In this document: positions 8,549 to 17,494 of the stretch, one piece after another | Layout: every line of letters begins with the position of its first letter | Numbering within the stretch: position 1 is the first letter of the stretch | Notes under the pieces: model-generated | What the model was told of the DNA's origin: nothing | Seen by the model: only the letters and a program-made list of their open reading frames with translations | Databases searched by the model: none | Made by a program: the position numbers and the translations under genes | Assembly: GCA_045629945.1 (NCBI GenBank) | Contig: JAZQSE010000009.1 | Location: 152,398 to 216,397, forward strand | DNA: 64,000 nucleotides | Direction: 5' to 3' | From: UBA1765 sp045629945 | Lineage (GTDB): Bacteria; Fibrobacterota; Fibrobacteria; Fibrobacterales; Fibrobacteraceae

Positions 8549-9244
8549 CTAAAAAGCAGTTTCCACTCGTTGCCAAACAGAAAGAGGAACTCGTTCTTTA
8601 CCACTTGCAACAGAGCCATAGCGGACATCGTCTTCTAAATTATCAATAATCCCTTCTTTAGAACCGCGAAAATCAACCTGCCCTTCAATGTAAAGACCAA
8701 AAACATTTTTGCGGATAGAAAGGTTTTTAGCTTCTATTGTTGAAGACGCAACCGAAAGAGCAAAACGATTTCTTTCAAAAGAACAATCACGCAATAAAGT
8801 CAGTGGCGAAGACTGGATACGGACTCCGTAATAATTATCAATGAATGTTGTATTTTCAAAAACACCTTCTGCATTTGACACGGTATTTCTAAAAGCTTTT
8901 TCCAATACAAGATGCTTTACAGAAAAAGGCGATGAAGAGGCAATAAAATGAATTCCATTCCAACTTTCTGTTGAATCAACAGGAACAAAACGCACTGGGA
9001 AATCCTCTGTCCCAGCAATTTCCGTTGTGCCATTCAGAAGTAACTTGGCTAAACTTCCCATTTTTACGGTGACACCTGCTTCAATTTTAAGAGTATCAGA
9101 AGCACCAAGAACAAAGTTATCTTCAAGAACATAAGGACTTTTTGATTTTTGCAATACCACATTCCCTTTTGATTTTAACGGAAACGGAGTGCTAGCAAAA
9201 GCTATCAATGCAAAGCACAAAATCCAAGCCAAACTTCTACCCAT
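8549..9244 (-). CDS. Secreted right-handed beta-helix protein
   Basis: 231 residues. Signal peptide MGRSLAWILCFALIAFAST. The mature part repeats short hydrophobic strands at about 20-24-residue spacing (TLKIEAGVTVKMGS, HFIASSSPFSVKHLVLEKAF, GVFENTTFIDNYYGVRIQSS, LLRDCSFERNRFALSV, AKNLSIRKNVFGLYIEG), the look of a right-handed parallel beta-helix. No catalytic residues are identifiable, so it is more likely structural or binding than an enzyme. It overlaps the upstream lipoprotein gene by 8 nt and is part of the same coupled operon. Confidence 0.7.
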   Translation of the reverse strand: MGRSLAWILCFALIAFASTPFPLKSKGNVVLQKSKSPYVLEDNFVLGASDTLKIEAGVTVKMGSLAKLLLNGTTEIAGTEDFPVRFVPVDSTESWNGIHFIASSSPFSVKHLVLEKAFRNTVSNAEGVFENTTFIDNYYGVRIQSSPLTLLRDCSFERNRFALSVASSTIEAKNLSIRKNVFGLYIEGQVDFRGSKEGIIDNLEDDVRYGSVASGKERVPLSVWQRVETAF

Positions 9245-10061
9245 GGTCCCCCCTGCGTTCTAGCTTAAGAACCTGGCGCATTTTTAATTTTGGAACATTT
9301 GCATTATTCAATTTATCGGCAACGTTCAAATTACCCGTAAATTCTAAATGTATTGAATAGACTTGGCCATTCACCAAATCAAAAAGCATCGTGCCTTTGC
9401 CTACAAGAAAATCAGTACTTTCAAGTTTTATAGACGCATCTTCTTCAAGTTGTTTATAACGGACCCCGAGATTCAGTTTGGCTAGTTTTAAACCATCATG
9501 ATAAAAAATATCTTCTACACGGAATGTTTTATAAACTGTTGTCAGAGAACCTTTGTTATTAAAAGAATGATGGCGTTCCCAGGAATCGCCAACACCCACT
9601 TTATGATCTGGAAGTACTGGCTGGATTTTAGCAAATAACCGAGGAATTTCCAATTCATTTATTCCATCAACTGCGACAAAATTCTCCATTGGGAAAATGG
9701 TATCCATTGTTCCGTTTGAGGCTATTTTATACTGGAAAGTCTGCGTTTGCAGGTATTTTTCCATATAAGCGAGTTCTTCTACAGAACGCTTGTTCGAAGA
9801 ATAATCAACAGAATCCACTTGCATTTCATAGCGAGCAGAACCATCATCATAAACTTCAAGCTGAGTCAATGTCGAAAGAACTTTCAATTTTGTCTGCATA
9901 CTTTCAGGTTCTAAAGAATCTTCTTTCGCCAAAGCCAAAACATCAAGATTGGCTTCTAATAGATATTCCTGATTGTTAAGAACTGTTCCAAACGCCAGTT
10001 CCACCTTGTCTGAATTACAAGCGGTGAAAACAAGAAATAAAATGCAGACTAAAAACTTCAT
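9237..10061 (-). CDS. Hypothetical lipoprotein, first gene of the MotAB-like operon
   Basis: 274 residues. The N-terminus has a lipobox (CILFLVFTAC, Cys about 15). The rest is beta-rich (VGVGDSWERHHSFNNKG, VYKTFRVEDIFYHDGLKLAKLNLGVRY, LVNGQVYSIHLEFTGNLNV), like the DUF6263 type of lipoprotein in Bacteroidota and Fibrobacterota; that match is by eye. It is the first gene of six that overlap or abut down to 4626. A lipoprotein and a secreted beta-helix co-expressed with a peptidoglycan-anchored motor suggest one envelope-spanning assembly. Confidence 0.65.
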   Translation of the reverse strand: MKFLVCILFLVFTACNSDKVELAFGTVLNNQEYLLEANLDVLALAKEDSLEPESMQTKLKVLSTLTQLEVYDDGSARYEMQVDSVDYSSNKRSVEELAYMEKYLQTQTFQYKIASNGTMDTIFPMENFVAVDGINELEIPRLFAKIQPVLPDHKVGVGDSWERHHSFNNKGSLTTVYKTFRVEDIFYHDGLKLAKLNLGVRYKQLEEDASIKLESTDFLVGKGTMLFDLVNGQVYSIHLEFTGNLNVADKLNNANVPKLKMRQVLKLERRGDHG

Positions 10062-10100
10062 TTTGTAAAAATAACTTTCGAATTCTTTTTCGGCTTGATG

Positions 10101-10601
10101 TTAATTATTTAAAGGGACAGAATCGGGCTTTTTACCAGAATCTCCCTTTTTAGCACGCATTTCTTGGAAAAAATGCTGGATTAAACCAAGAGATTCTTCG
10201 GCTAGAATGCCTCCTTCTATTAAAACAGGCCTAGAAAGTGCATTGCCCGTCAAAACATCGCTTCTTGTGCCACAAGCTCCAAAACGAGAATCTTTTGAAC
10301 CATAAACTACTCTAGAAATTCTAGAATTAAGAATTGCACCCGCACACATTGGACAAGGTTCTAAAGTGACATAAAGTGTGCAACCATCTAAACGCCAGTT
10401 TTCAAGTTTAGAAGCAGCCGCCCCTATTGCCAAAATTTCTGCATGAGCCGTTGCATCTTTTAAAGATTCTACCTGGTTATAACCTTTTCCTAAAACATGT
10501 CCATCTTTAACAATCACACAACCAATAGGAACTTCGCCAAGTTCATAAGCGTCCATCGCTGATTGCAAAGCCATTTCCATCCATTTTTCATCTTCGTTCA
10601 T
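10101..10601 (-). CDS. tadA: tRNA-specific adenosine deaminase (A34 to I34)
   Basis: 166 residues. A cytidine-deaminase-fold enzyme that makes inosine at the wobble base of tRNA-Arg(ACG). The zinc ligands and catalytic Glu are present: HAE at 53-55 (TAHAEILAIG) and PCPMCAGAI with Cys 83 and 86. The VVYGSKDSRFGACGTRSDVL segment is typical of TadA rather than free cytidine deaminases. A short C-terminal tail (KKGDSGKKPDSVPLNN) is unremarkable. Confidence 0.93.
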   Translation of the reverse strand: MNEDEKWMEMALQSAMDAYELGEVPIGCVIVKDGHVLGKGYNQVESLKDATAHAEILAIGAAASKLENWRLDGCTLYVTLEPCPMCAGAILNSRISRVVYGSKDSRFGACGTRSDVLTGNALSRPVLIEGGILAEESLGLIQHFFQEMRAKKGDSGKKPDSVPLNN

Positions 10602-10626
10602 AAAAACAAAAATAAAAAATTTACAC

Positions 10627-13600
10627 CTATTTTTTCAAACTCTGCATCAGTTCATTAGCCATATTTTTCAATCTTGTATAATCCCATTTACCGCTACCAA
10701 GTTTAGGCAAAGCATCTACTGCAAAAACACTACCAGGAAGCATAAGTGGTGGGATTCCGGAATGGCGAAGTGCTTTAGCCACTTCATCGGGATTTTTATC
10801 GCCGACAAATAATAAAACGATACGTTCGCCTTTTACTAAATCAGCAACAGAAACAGTCAAGTATTCCATACCAGCCAAAATTCCTGTTTCATTTATTCTC
10901 TGTTCAACTGCACCAAGTGAAATCATTTCACCACCTAGTTTTGCAAAGCGACTATAACGGTCTAATAAAATCAAAAATCCATCTTGATCTATTTTGCCTT
11001 TATCCCCTGTTCTGTACCAACGTTTACCTTCACGAATCACAATAGAAGAAGCCGTTCTTGCTTCATCGTTTAAATAACCTTTCATTACTTGTGGGCCGCC
11101 AACAAGCACCATACCTTCTGAACCAATCGGTAAGAATTCATTTGTTTCAGGGTCTGCAATGCAAATTCTTGTACCGGGAACAGGGAGTCCGACACTTTCA
11201 CGGTTAGAACATTTTTCCATTGTCAAAAAGTCATCTAACAAGACATTTGGAGAATTCATAGTAGCCATTGGCGCAGTTTCAGTGCAGCCATAGACTTCAA
11301 AAATTTCTTTTCCAAATTTCATTCTAAATGATTCTCGCATTTCCGGCCGTAATTTTTCAGCTCCAGCCCCTACAAAGCGAATGTAATCCAAACACATCGG
11401 GTGAACCCAACGATTCACAGAAAATGCACGCAAAAATGTCGGAGTCCCAAACAAAATAGTCGCTTTATATTCAGCACACGCACGAGCCATTGTTTTAATA
11501 TCTGTAGGGTCCGGGCAAAGAACCATTGGAATTCCATCAAGTAAAGAAAGCAAAATGTTTCCTGTAACGCCAAATGAATGGAACATCGGGAGTTCGGCTA
11601 GCATCACATCATTATTTCTCAAACGAACCACTGAATCTATTTGCTGGGTATTAGCTATCAAATTTTTATGAGAAAGCATAATCCCTTTCGGAACACCTTC
11701 AGAACCTGAACTAAACAAAATAACAGCCGTATCAGATAATTTTTTTGTAGCTGAAAAACAGAATTCTATTAAAAATTTGGGCGATAAAATTGTAAAAAGG
11801 CTTACTAAAAAATGAGTCAATCTAGTAACATTATTTTCTTCTTTATCAATAAAAAAGAATTTTACTTTTTCTTTCAAGTCTAAAAACTTCGGATTTTTCT
11901 GACAGAGTTTTTCATAAAAAGCTTCACTTGTCACTATTGTTTTTACTTTGGCATTTTTAATACAACTCATTACTACATCTGCAGGAGATGTATAATTCAA
12001 ATTCACACTGGTTTTGCCCTGCGAAAGAATGCTCAAAAATCCTAAAACACCTTCACGACTTGAAGGCAAAAGAAACCCTAAATTAGACTCTTGTTGGGTA
12101 ATCCTACTCAAACGTCTTGAAAGCAATAAAACCAATCGTATCATTTTATACGCGCTAACGTGACGCCCATTTTTCGGGTCAATCAGAATTGTTTTAAACT
12201 TTCTACGACGCATTACCCGAAGCCACATCGGGACTATCGTATGGTAATAAGAAATAGCGGTTTCCCAAGTATCAATTGCTAAATCCCGTAACTGAATTCT
12301 AATATTTTCTTCAGAAGATTGTGCCGGAATAAGGGAACCAAAGCCAACGCTTACAATTCTTGTGGAAGCAGGCCCAAACATGATACTATCTTCAGCATGG
12401 CTATAGGGACCACCAAAAAGTCCTTGAATATAAAAAGGCAAAATCTTTGTTTCTGTATCTTTTATTGCAGAAGAATAATCTATAGAAAAACGCGATATAT
12501 GTGGCGTTTTGGAAACTTCTCCTTCTGGAAAAATGACAACAGCCTCGCCTTGCATTAAAGCTTCGCGAATCGCTTGCATAGCTGGTTCTGGGTTTCTACG
12601 ATCAATTTGAATAAGGAATTTTGAATAACGTAACCAACGCTGATACCATGCATTAGATTTATTGCGGTTACTAGCCATTTTTAACGGGCGTGGACTAGCC
12701 ATTTGTAAAACAGCCCAATCAATAAAACTATAATGAGAACCCACTAATAAAACAGGTCCGGTTTCTGGAATATTTTCTCCTCCAAAAATTTTCAATCGAT
12801 AACGGAAAACAAAGGCAAATAAAAAACGTAAAACCGTTCTCAAAAGAGCTTGTGGCGTTTGTCTTAATGTCAAAGCAAAGCAGATTGTAAGAACAACGGC
12901 CAAAATCAAGAAAAAATCTTTGACTTCAATTGATGTAAAGATAAGCAAAAGGCTTTGTACACCAAGAAATAAAAACAAAACGCTCATCTGAATCATATTG
13001 GCCACTGCCAAAACACGCCCCGAAGAATCCGGTCTGCTATAATGCTGAATAACCGTTTTCAATACAATAAAATTGGCTCCAGCAAAAATTCCAAGCAAAG
13101 CATAAAAAATAGCTGTCAATACAATAGAATCTACAAAGAATAAACAAACCATTGAAACTGCTGCCCCTACGGCAGCAACTGGCACAAGGCCGATTTCTAC
13201 AAATTGTTCAGATGCTTTTGCGGCAATAAAAGAGCCAACCACAATCCCAATCGCTGCAAAAATCAAAGACCCTTGAAAAACGCTAACCAATTGTTCACCA
13301 GAAATATCTTGCGAAAGAACGACAAACATTTGGGCTATACCCCAGAAAATAGCAAGGCCTAAAATAGACATCCTGATTAAAGGAACAGACCAAGTCGCCT
13401 GCAAATTCCTTTTCGGAGAACGCATTTTTATGGATGGTCTGATTTTACCGCCATGAATAAAAAACGAAAAAATAGTGCCTAAAAAACTCACTCCAAGAAA
13501 AATGTAAGGTAAAATTTCATAATGCAACAAAGAATCTTCGCCTGGGTTAATGCTAATTGTTAAAAAAGAGACTAAAACCATTCCAAGAATGGCAAAAAAT

Positions 13601-14028
13601 GACTGCCAGGCATTTGCCTTCGCTAAATTTTCATCGCCAAAAAGTTCTTTTAAAATCCCAAGTTTTGCCGGACTATGAATGGAAAGAAATATTCCAAATA
13701 AAAGCATTAAACCAAACGCCACCCAACCAATATCTAAACCAAATAAAACAGCTATTGCAACAAGTGTTAATGTCATTCCAAAAGAAGACCATGCCATTAC
13801 TCTCCCTTTAGGGAATCGGCAAGAAAAGAAACTTGCTGGAGCAACCATAAAAATACAAGGGACAAACAAAGAGAATTGCAAAAGCATACTTCTCCAAAAA
13901 AAACTAGCTCCCGTAAACGAAAAAGAAAGCCAGCGCTGGAAAAGAATAAAAAGTCCCATTTGTACAAAGCTAGAGAGAAACACCGCAATAAAATACGGCA
14001 CGGCGCCTCGGGCAAACCAACATTGCAT
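10627..14028 (-). CDS. Trifunctional LplT-PlsC-acyl-ACP synthetase fusion (Aas-like)
   Basis: 1133 residues in three modules. Residues 1-400 are an MFS-type transporter with 10-12 TM helices (LplT-like). Residues 415-600 are a PlsC acyltransferase with the HX4D motif (HYSFID, 432-437) and FPEGEVS (500-506). Residues 640-1133 are an AMP-forming acyl-CoA/ACP synthetase with SSGSEGVPKG (773-782), YGCTET, a GDKG motif and a C-terminal Lys-containing GSGKWDY. It should flip lysophospholipid across the inner membrane and reacylate it. In E. coli this is split between lplT and aas. It is a single gene here, with AT-rich DNA on its upstream side. Confidence 0.88.
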   Translation of the reverse strand: MQCWFARGAVPYFIAVFLSSFVQMGLFILFQRWLSFSFTGASFFWRSMLLQFSLFVPCIFMVAPASFFSCRFPKGRVMAWSSFGMTLTLVAIAVLFGLDIGWVAFGLMLLFGIFLSIHSPAKLGILKELFGDENLAKANAWQSFFAILGMVLVSFLTISINPGEDSLLHYEILPYIFLGVSFLGTIFSFFIHGGKIRPSIKMRSPKRNLQATWSVPLIRMSILGLAIFWGIAQMFVVLSQDISGEQLVSVFQGSLIFAAIGIVVGSFIAAKASEQFVEIGLVPVAAVGAAVSMVCLFFVDSIVLTAIFYALLGIFAGANFIVLKTVIQHYSRPDSSGRVLAVANMIQMSVLFLFLGVQSLLLIFTSIEVKDFFLILAVVLTICFALTLRQTPQALLRTVLRFLFAFVFRYRLKIFGGENIPETGPVLLVGSHYSFIDWAVLQMASPRPLKMASNRNKSNAWYQRWLRYSKFLIQIDRRNPEPAMQAIREALMQGEAVVIFPEGEVSKTPHISRFSIDYSSAIKDTETKILPFYIQGLFGGPYSHAEDSIMFGPASTRIVSVGFGSLIPAQSSEENIRIQLRDLAIDTWETAISYYHTIVPMWLRVMRRRKFKTILIDPKNGRHVSAYKMIRLVLLLSRRLSRITQQESNLGFLLPSSREGVLGFLSILSQGKTSVNLNYTSPADVVMSCIKNAKVKTIVTSEAFYEKLCQKNPKFLDLKEKVKFFFIDKEENNVTRLTHFLVSLFTILSPKFLIEFCFSATKKLSDTAVILFSSGSEGVPKGIMLSHKNLIANTQQIDSVVRLRNNDVMLAELPMFHSFGVTGNILLSLLDGIPMVLCPDPTDIKTMARACAEYKATILFGTPTFLRAFSVNRWVHPMCLDYIRFVGAGAEKLRPEMRESFRMKFGKEIFEVYGCTETAPMATMNSPNVLLDDFLTMEKCSNRESVGLPVPGTRICIADPETNEFLPIGSEGMVLVGGPQVMKGYLNDEARTASSIVIREGKRWYRTGDKGKIDQDGFLILLDRYSRFAKLGGEMISLGAVEQRINETGILAGMEYLTVSVADLVKGERIVLLFVGDKNPDEVAKALRHSGIPPLMLPGSVFAVDALPKLGSGKWDYTRLKNMANELMQSLKK

Positions 14029-14640
14029 ACAATAAAATCCTCAAAATTTTATGAAATTTTAGCTTTTGAAAAAAAAGAATTGCCTAAAAAAGCAATTTCT
14101 CTTAAAAAGCAAAGATTTTTTTTGAAATAATTGAAACACATTTCACTAACTGAAGAAGAAATGAGCAAAACACCGCTAAGCCTTTAATTTATTGAATTTT
14201 CATTCAACTATAAAAGTATTTATTCAAGACTTGTTCACGACTTTTCATTGCAAGCGAACTACCCCACACCTCTTATCCTTGCAAACGAACTAGCCCACAA
14301 CTCTTGTCATTGCGATGGAACGTAGTGACTGACGCAATCTGCTTGCAAGCAACACCTGTTTTTGGATTACTTCGCTACGCTCGTAATGACAAAAGCCAAG
14401 ATCGCCACGAGGCACAAAAGCCATTCACGATGACAACCCTGAACTTGTCATTGCGAAGAAACGTAGTGACTGACGCAATCTGCTTGCCAGCAACACTTGT
14501 TTTTTTGATTACTTCGCTACGATCGTAATGACAAAAACCAAGATGGCCACGAGGCTCAAGGCCTCTCGCCATGACAAGTTGTTTGTACACTTGCCATGAC
14601 AATTCGAACTGCATTTACCATTAACAAATTCTTTATACAA
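14029..14640. repeat. Non-coding spacer with two tandem copies of a dispersed repeat
   Basis: No credible gene. From 14308 and again from 14449 (141-bp period) there is a unit starting CATTGCGA, passing ACGTAGTGACTGACGCAATC and TGGATTACTTCGCTACG, and ending near TCGTAATGACA. The ends are imperfect inverted repeats of each other. The same family recurs at 28.8, 31.6 and 63.7 kb. Open frames over this block follow the repeat and do not look like proteins. Confidence 0.75.
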
Positions 14641-14668
14641 AAAAAAGTTTGACACAAGCCAAACTTTT
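14637..14668 (-). terminator. Terminator of ssrA
   Basis: On the minus strand, AAAAGTTTG and CAAACTTTT pair over an 8-nt loop, followed by a T run. It begins 4 nt after the mature tmRNA 3' end. Confidence 0.85.
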
Positions 14669-14671
14669 TAG

Positions 14672-15025
14672 TGGAGGTGAGGAGAGTCGAACTCCTGTCC
14701 AAAACCGCATCCCTGCGGGCTACTACATGCTTTCCCTTCATTTTAAAACTCAAACTTTTCTCGCCTGCGAAGGTCGGCTAGAAAAAGCCCAAAGCCTAGT
14801 AAAATTTCAGAACTCTGCCCTAGGCATACAAAATTCCAAGTCCGGTTTATCGAGCGGACTTTTCACCCTCCGGACAAGAGTTCAAGCCCGCCGCAGCTCA
14901 AAGATTAGGCTGCGAGTGCGTATTCTTCGTTAGCACTTATGTTTTTCCGGTTTTTTTACGAGGCCAACCAGACCCTCGGCATGCAACCAACACTTCAACA
15001 GCCCTGTCGAAACCAGAGCACCCCC
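14672..15025 (-). ncRNA. ssrA: tmRNA (transfer-messenger RNA)
   Basis: 354 nt, one piece. The 5' end GGGGGTGCTCTGGTTTCGAC and the 3' end GTTCGACTCTCCTCACCTCC are the classic tmRNA ends. The acceptor stem GGGGGUG/CACCUCC pairs fully with one G-U. The tag reading frame (14905-14934) gives ANEEYALAA followed by TAA, close to tags known for Fibrobacter. The terminal CCA is not encoded; CTA follows the discriminator A, so CCA must be added. It works with SmpB to rescue stalled ribosomes. Confidence 0.97.
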
Positions 15026-15186
15026 AAAGTATTTTGCGTTACAAATATAACTTAAGAATAAAAATAAAACAAGAGAATTTTCAGACATTTCAAAAGCCGA
15101 AAACTAGCATTAGATATACGCGAAGAAATCTTTTGTGATACATTTTCTAAAAAAAAGTATTTTTAGACAAATTAAAGGAATCTCCA

Positions 15187-15747
15187 ATGCAAAAAAACAG
15201 AACCCAGTTAAAAGACGAAGTCTACACCGCGATGATGCTTGCGCAAGCAAAACTTTCTAAAGACGAAAACACCCAAATGGGTGCCATACTTGTTTCTAAA
15301 GAAGGTCGTGTTATCAGTACTGGTTATAATGGTGCTCCAGCTAGTTTTGATGATTCTACTATTCCATACACAAGACACAAACAAATGCTTGCCTATGATT
15401 TACTTGATGCTGACACCGATGAATTCATTTCGCACCACGAATTTGAAGCCAATAAATATCCATTTATGGTTCATGCAGAAATAAATGCTTTGCATTACGC
15501 ACGTGGCAAAGTCCCAGAAGGTTCAAAGCTTTATGTTATTGGGTTTCCTTGTGAACGTTGCGCTTTAGATATTTCTCTTGCCGGCGTTTCTGAAGTTTTT
15601 GTCACAAAAGACGATTATGATGCTAAATCTTCGCTGAACAATAGCCGAGACACCGCTTATTACATGTTTGCTGAAGCAGGCATTGTAGTTACATTGTGCG
15701 ACAAGCGCCTTCGCCCAATCATTTCAAGGCCAAAAAATAATGATTAA
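15187..15747 (+). CDS. Deoxycytidylate (dCMP) deaminase
   Basis: 186 residues. Converts dCMP to dUMP for dTMP synthesis. Zinc site: HAEIN (His96, Glu98) and PCERC (Cys122, Cys125). GYNGAPASFDD is the nucleotide-binding segment of the ComEB/dCMP deaminase family. An insert at 60-90 (HKQMLAYDLLDADTDEFISHHEFEANK) separates the two halves, as in other dCMP deaminases. AAAGGAATCT lies before the ATG. Monocistronic, divergent from ssrA. Confidence 0.88.
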   Translation: MQKNRTQLKDEVYTAMMLAQAKLSKDENTQMGAILVSKEGRVISTGYNGAPASFDDSTIPYTRHKQMLAYDLLDADTDEFISHHEFEANKYPFMVHAEINALHYARGKVPEGSKLYVIGFPCERCALDISLAGVSEVFVTKDDYDAKSSLNNSRDTAYYMFAEAGIVVTLCDKRLRPIISRPKNND

Positions 15748-15768
15748 AAGGATTCAAAAAAAGGAAAT

Positions 15769-15798
15769 AAAAAAACTGGACCCTTTACGGAATCCAGT
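15769..15798 (-). terminator. Terminator after tRNA-Lys
   Basis: On the minus strand ACTGGA and TCCAGT pair over a 12-nt loop, followed by a T run, a few nt beyond the tRNA 3' end. Confidence 0.7.
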
Positions 15799-15804
15799 CT
15801 TTTC

Positions 15805-15877
15805 TGAACTAAGAAGGACTCGAACCTTCGACCCACGCCTTAAAAGGGCGTTGCTCTACCAACTGAGCTATTAGTCC
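15805..15877 (-). tRNA. tRNA-Lys (UUU)
   Basis: 73 nt cloverleaf. The acceptor GGACUAA/UUAGUUC pairs with one G-U. D arm is AGCUCAGUUGGUAGAGC. The anticodon stem ACGCC/GGCGU carries loop CUUUUAA with anticodon UUU. The T arm contains GGTTCGAGTCC. CCA is not encoded. Confidence 0.95.
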
Positions 15878-15924
15878 AACGCACCCAATATTAGTAAATC
15901 TTTTTTATTTTGTAAATTGTAATT

Positions 15925-16938
15925 ATGAAAAATTTTCACTTTTTTTCAAAAATATTCATTTTTTTAGTGCTATTCAGTAGCATTTCTTACTCTTATTTCA
16001 AACAAAATGACGCTGGACAAGAAGTTTTTTCATTTGTTTCCCTTTTTCAAAGCCCACGAAACATCGCTTTAGAAAATGCAAACGCTGCAGAACCATCTAC
16101 CGATCCTGGAATAAGTTTTTTAAATCCAGCCGCACTACGGGTGCCAGAAGGGCAAAAAAACAACCTTGCTTTTTACTGGAACACAGGTGAATTATCAGAA
16201 AACCAAGGCCTTATTACTTATGTTCGGGCATTAAACCCACTTATTCTCCAGGCAAGTTATGGCTGGATTTCTTATGGAGACATAGAAGAAATCAATGAAA
16301 ATGCCGAAGAAACAGGAAAAACACATTCACCTTTAAGCCAATTATTTGCCGTTTCTGCATTTATTCCTTTGAAACACATACAAGTTGGCGTTACAAGTAA
16401 ATTAATTACCGACAAATTAACAGATGATTCAGATGATAGAACGGCTTTAGGCCTTGCTTTTGATTGGGGTATTTCTTGGATTTCTTCTTCTGCACGTTAT
16501 GGATTCTCTTTAAGTGCAAGAGATTTCGGAGCTATGCTTCGAGACTATTCTGACAACGATGAAAACTCAAGTTACGCCATGAGCGAAACATTTGCTCTTT
16601 CTGCATTTTTAAAACCAAGGCCAATTCCTCGCCTTACTTTATATGGTGAAACCACATTCCCCCGCTATAGCGAAAGCACTTTACGCCTCGGGGCCGAATA
16701 CACACTTAGCCAATATTTCTTTTTAAGGGCTGGTTTTTCAAGAACCTGGTTAGATATCAGCCGTGATTTCAAAGAGCTGTTTTCTTCAGCAAGTAGGCCT
16801 GGCGAATCAAACGAAGTCCGACTTTTCAGTTTAGGCCTTGGCTACGCTTACTCCAATTTTGCTTTGGACTATGCATTTTCTTACTTAACTCAAGGCATTG
16901 GACTTGAACACCGCGTAGGAATCCGCTTTGCATTTTGA
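15925..16938 (+). CDS. PorV/PorQ-like (UPF0164-type) outer-membrane barrel protein
   Basis: 337 residues. A signal peptide ends near SISYSYF. The early pattern QSPRNIALENANAAEPSTDPGISFLNPAALR is typical of the FadL-fold PorV/PorQ/UPF0164 group, in which the start of the barrel carries a conserved NPA motif. Repeated amphipathic strands follow, ending LEHRVGIRFAF with a terminal aromatic. PorV and PorQ shuttle or process type IX secretion cargo. A T9SS-like sorting domain is present in the cellulase at 29.3 kb, so such a role is plausible but inferred. Confidence 0.7.
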   Translation: MKNFHFFSKIFIFLVLFSSISYSYFKQNDAGQEVFSFVSLFQSPRNIALENANAAEPSTDPGISFLNPAALRVPEGQKNNLAFYWNTGELSENQGLITYVRALNPLILQASYGWISYGDIEEINENAEETGKTHSPLSQLFAVSAFIPLKHIQVGVTSKLITDKLTDDSDDRTALGLAFDWGISWISSSARYGFSLSARDFGAMLRDYSDNDENSSYAMSETFALSAFLKPRPIPRLTLYGETTFPRYSESTLRLGAEYTLSQYFFLRAGFSRTWLDISRDFKELFSSASRPGESNEVRLFSLGLGYAYSNFALDYAFSYLTQGIGLEHRVGIRFAF

Positions 16939-17025
16939 TTTTATTTTACACTTTCTAAAAGATATCTCTTATTCTTTTGGTATATAATATTGTATATTTT
17001 GAAAGTATTTTATGGAGTTATTTAT

Positions 17026-17325
17026 ATGAAAAAGATTATTTCTTTAGCATTGCTTTTAATTTTAGCTGGTTTATTTGCTTGTTCAAAAGACTCAAACAAC
17101 TTTTTTGGCAAATGGTCTGGCGAATCCCTTAACTTTTCTGTAGAACCTAACGGTGAAAACAAAGTAAAAATTGTTAACGAAAACGGTACTCTCCTTGGCG
17201 AAATCAAAGACGGGAAAATCGTTGGCAAAAACGAGCTCGGCATGAGTTTTGAAATGACCGTAAAAGGCGACTCCGCTTATTATACTTTTGCAGAAATCAC
17301 AACTGGCTACAAAAGAGTCAAATAA
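17026..17325 (+). CDS. Small hypothetical lipoprotein
   Basis: 99 residues from the ATG at 17026, with GGAG 9 nt upstream. The frame is open from 16990, but that part has no ribosome site and delays the signal. MKKIISLALLLILAGLFAC is a lipoprotein signal with the lipid Cys at 19. The short mature part looks like a small beta-sandwich (FFGKWSGESLNFSVEPNG, GEIKDGKIVGKNEL). No known family. Confidence 0.7.
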   Translation: MKKIISLALLLILAGLFACSKDSNNFFGKWSGESLNFSVEPNGENKVKIVNENGTLLGEIKDGKIVGKNELGMSFEMTVKGDSAYYTFAEITTGYKRVK

Positions 17326-17344
17326 TTTCTGTTCTAATCTTTTT

Positions 17345-17376
17345 AAAAGTCTACTCTTTTGGGTAGACTTTTCTTT
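17345..17376 (+). terminator. Terminator of the small lipoprotein gene
   Basis: AAAAGTCTAC and GTAGACTTTT pair over an 8-nt loop, followed by CTTT. Confidence 0.75.
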
Positions 17377-17386
17377 ATACAAAAAA

Positions 17387-17494
17387 AATGGTATTGCACC
17401 TCCTTTATTTAATGATTTGGGCGTAAATAGCGAATAACAAGCACAAAATAGTGGTATTATACCACCTTTTACACCATTTTATCATATTAATGGT
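17387..17494 (+). promoter_or_regulatory. Candidate operator region upstream of fic
   Basis: A perfect palindrome GTGGTAT-T-ATACCAC lies at 17451-17465, about 30 nt before the fic start. A related copy (TGGTATTGCACCTCCTTT) lies about 63 nt upstream, and ACCATT...AATGGT surrounds the start. The repeated GGTATT/ACC elements look like an operator. No binding protein is identified. Confidence 0.4.

Noticed and set aside
4626..10061. Canonical Zorya defence system
   Set aside because: Only the ZorA/ZorB-like pair fits. No ZorC (EH-signature), ZorD helicase or ZorE nuclease was found among the six genes or next to them.
14304..14933. Open frames across repeats and tmRNA
   Set aside because: They follow the repeat unit or the folded tmRNA; sequence is fully explained by ssrA and repeats.
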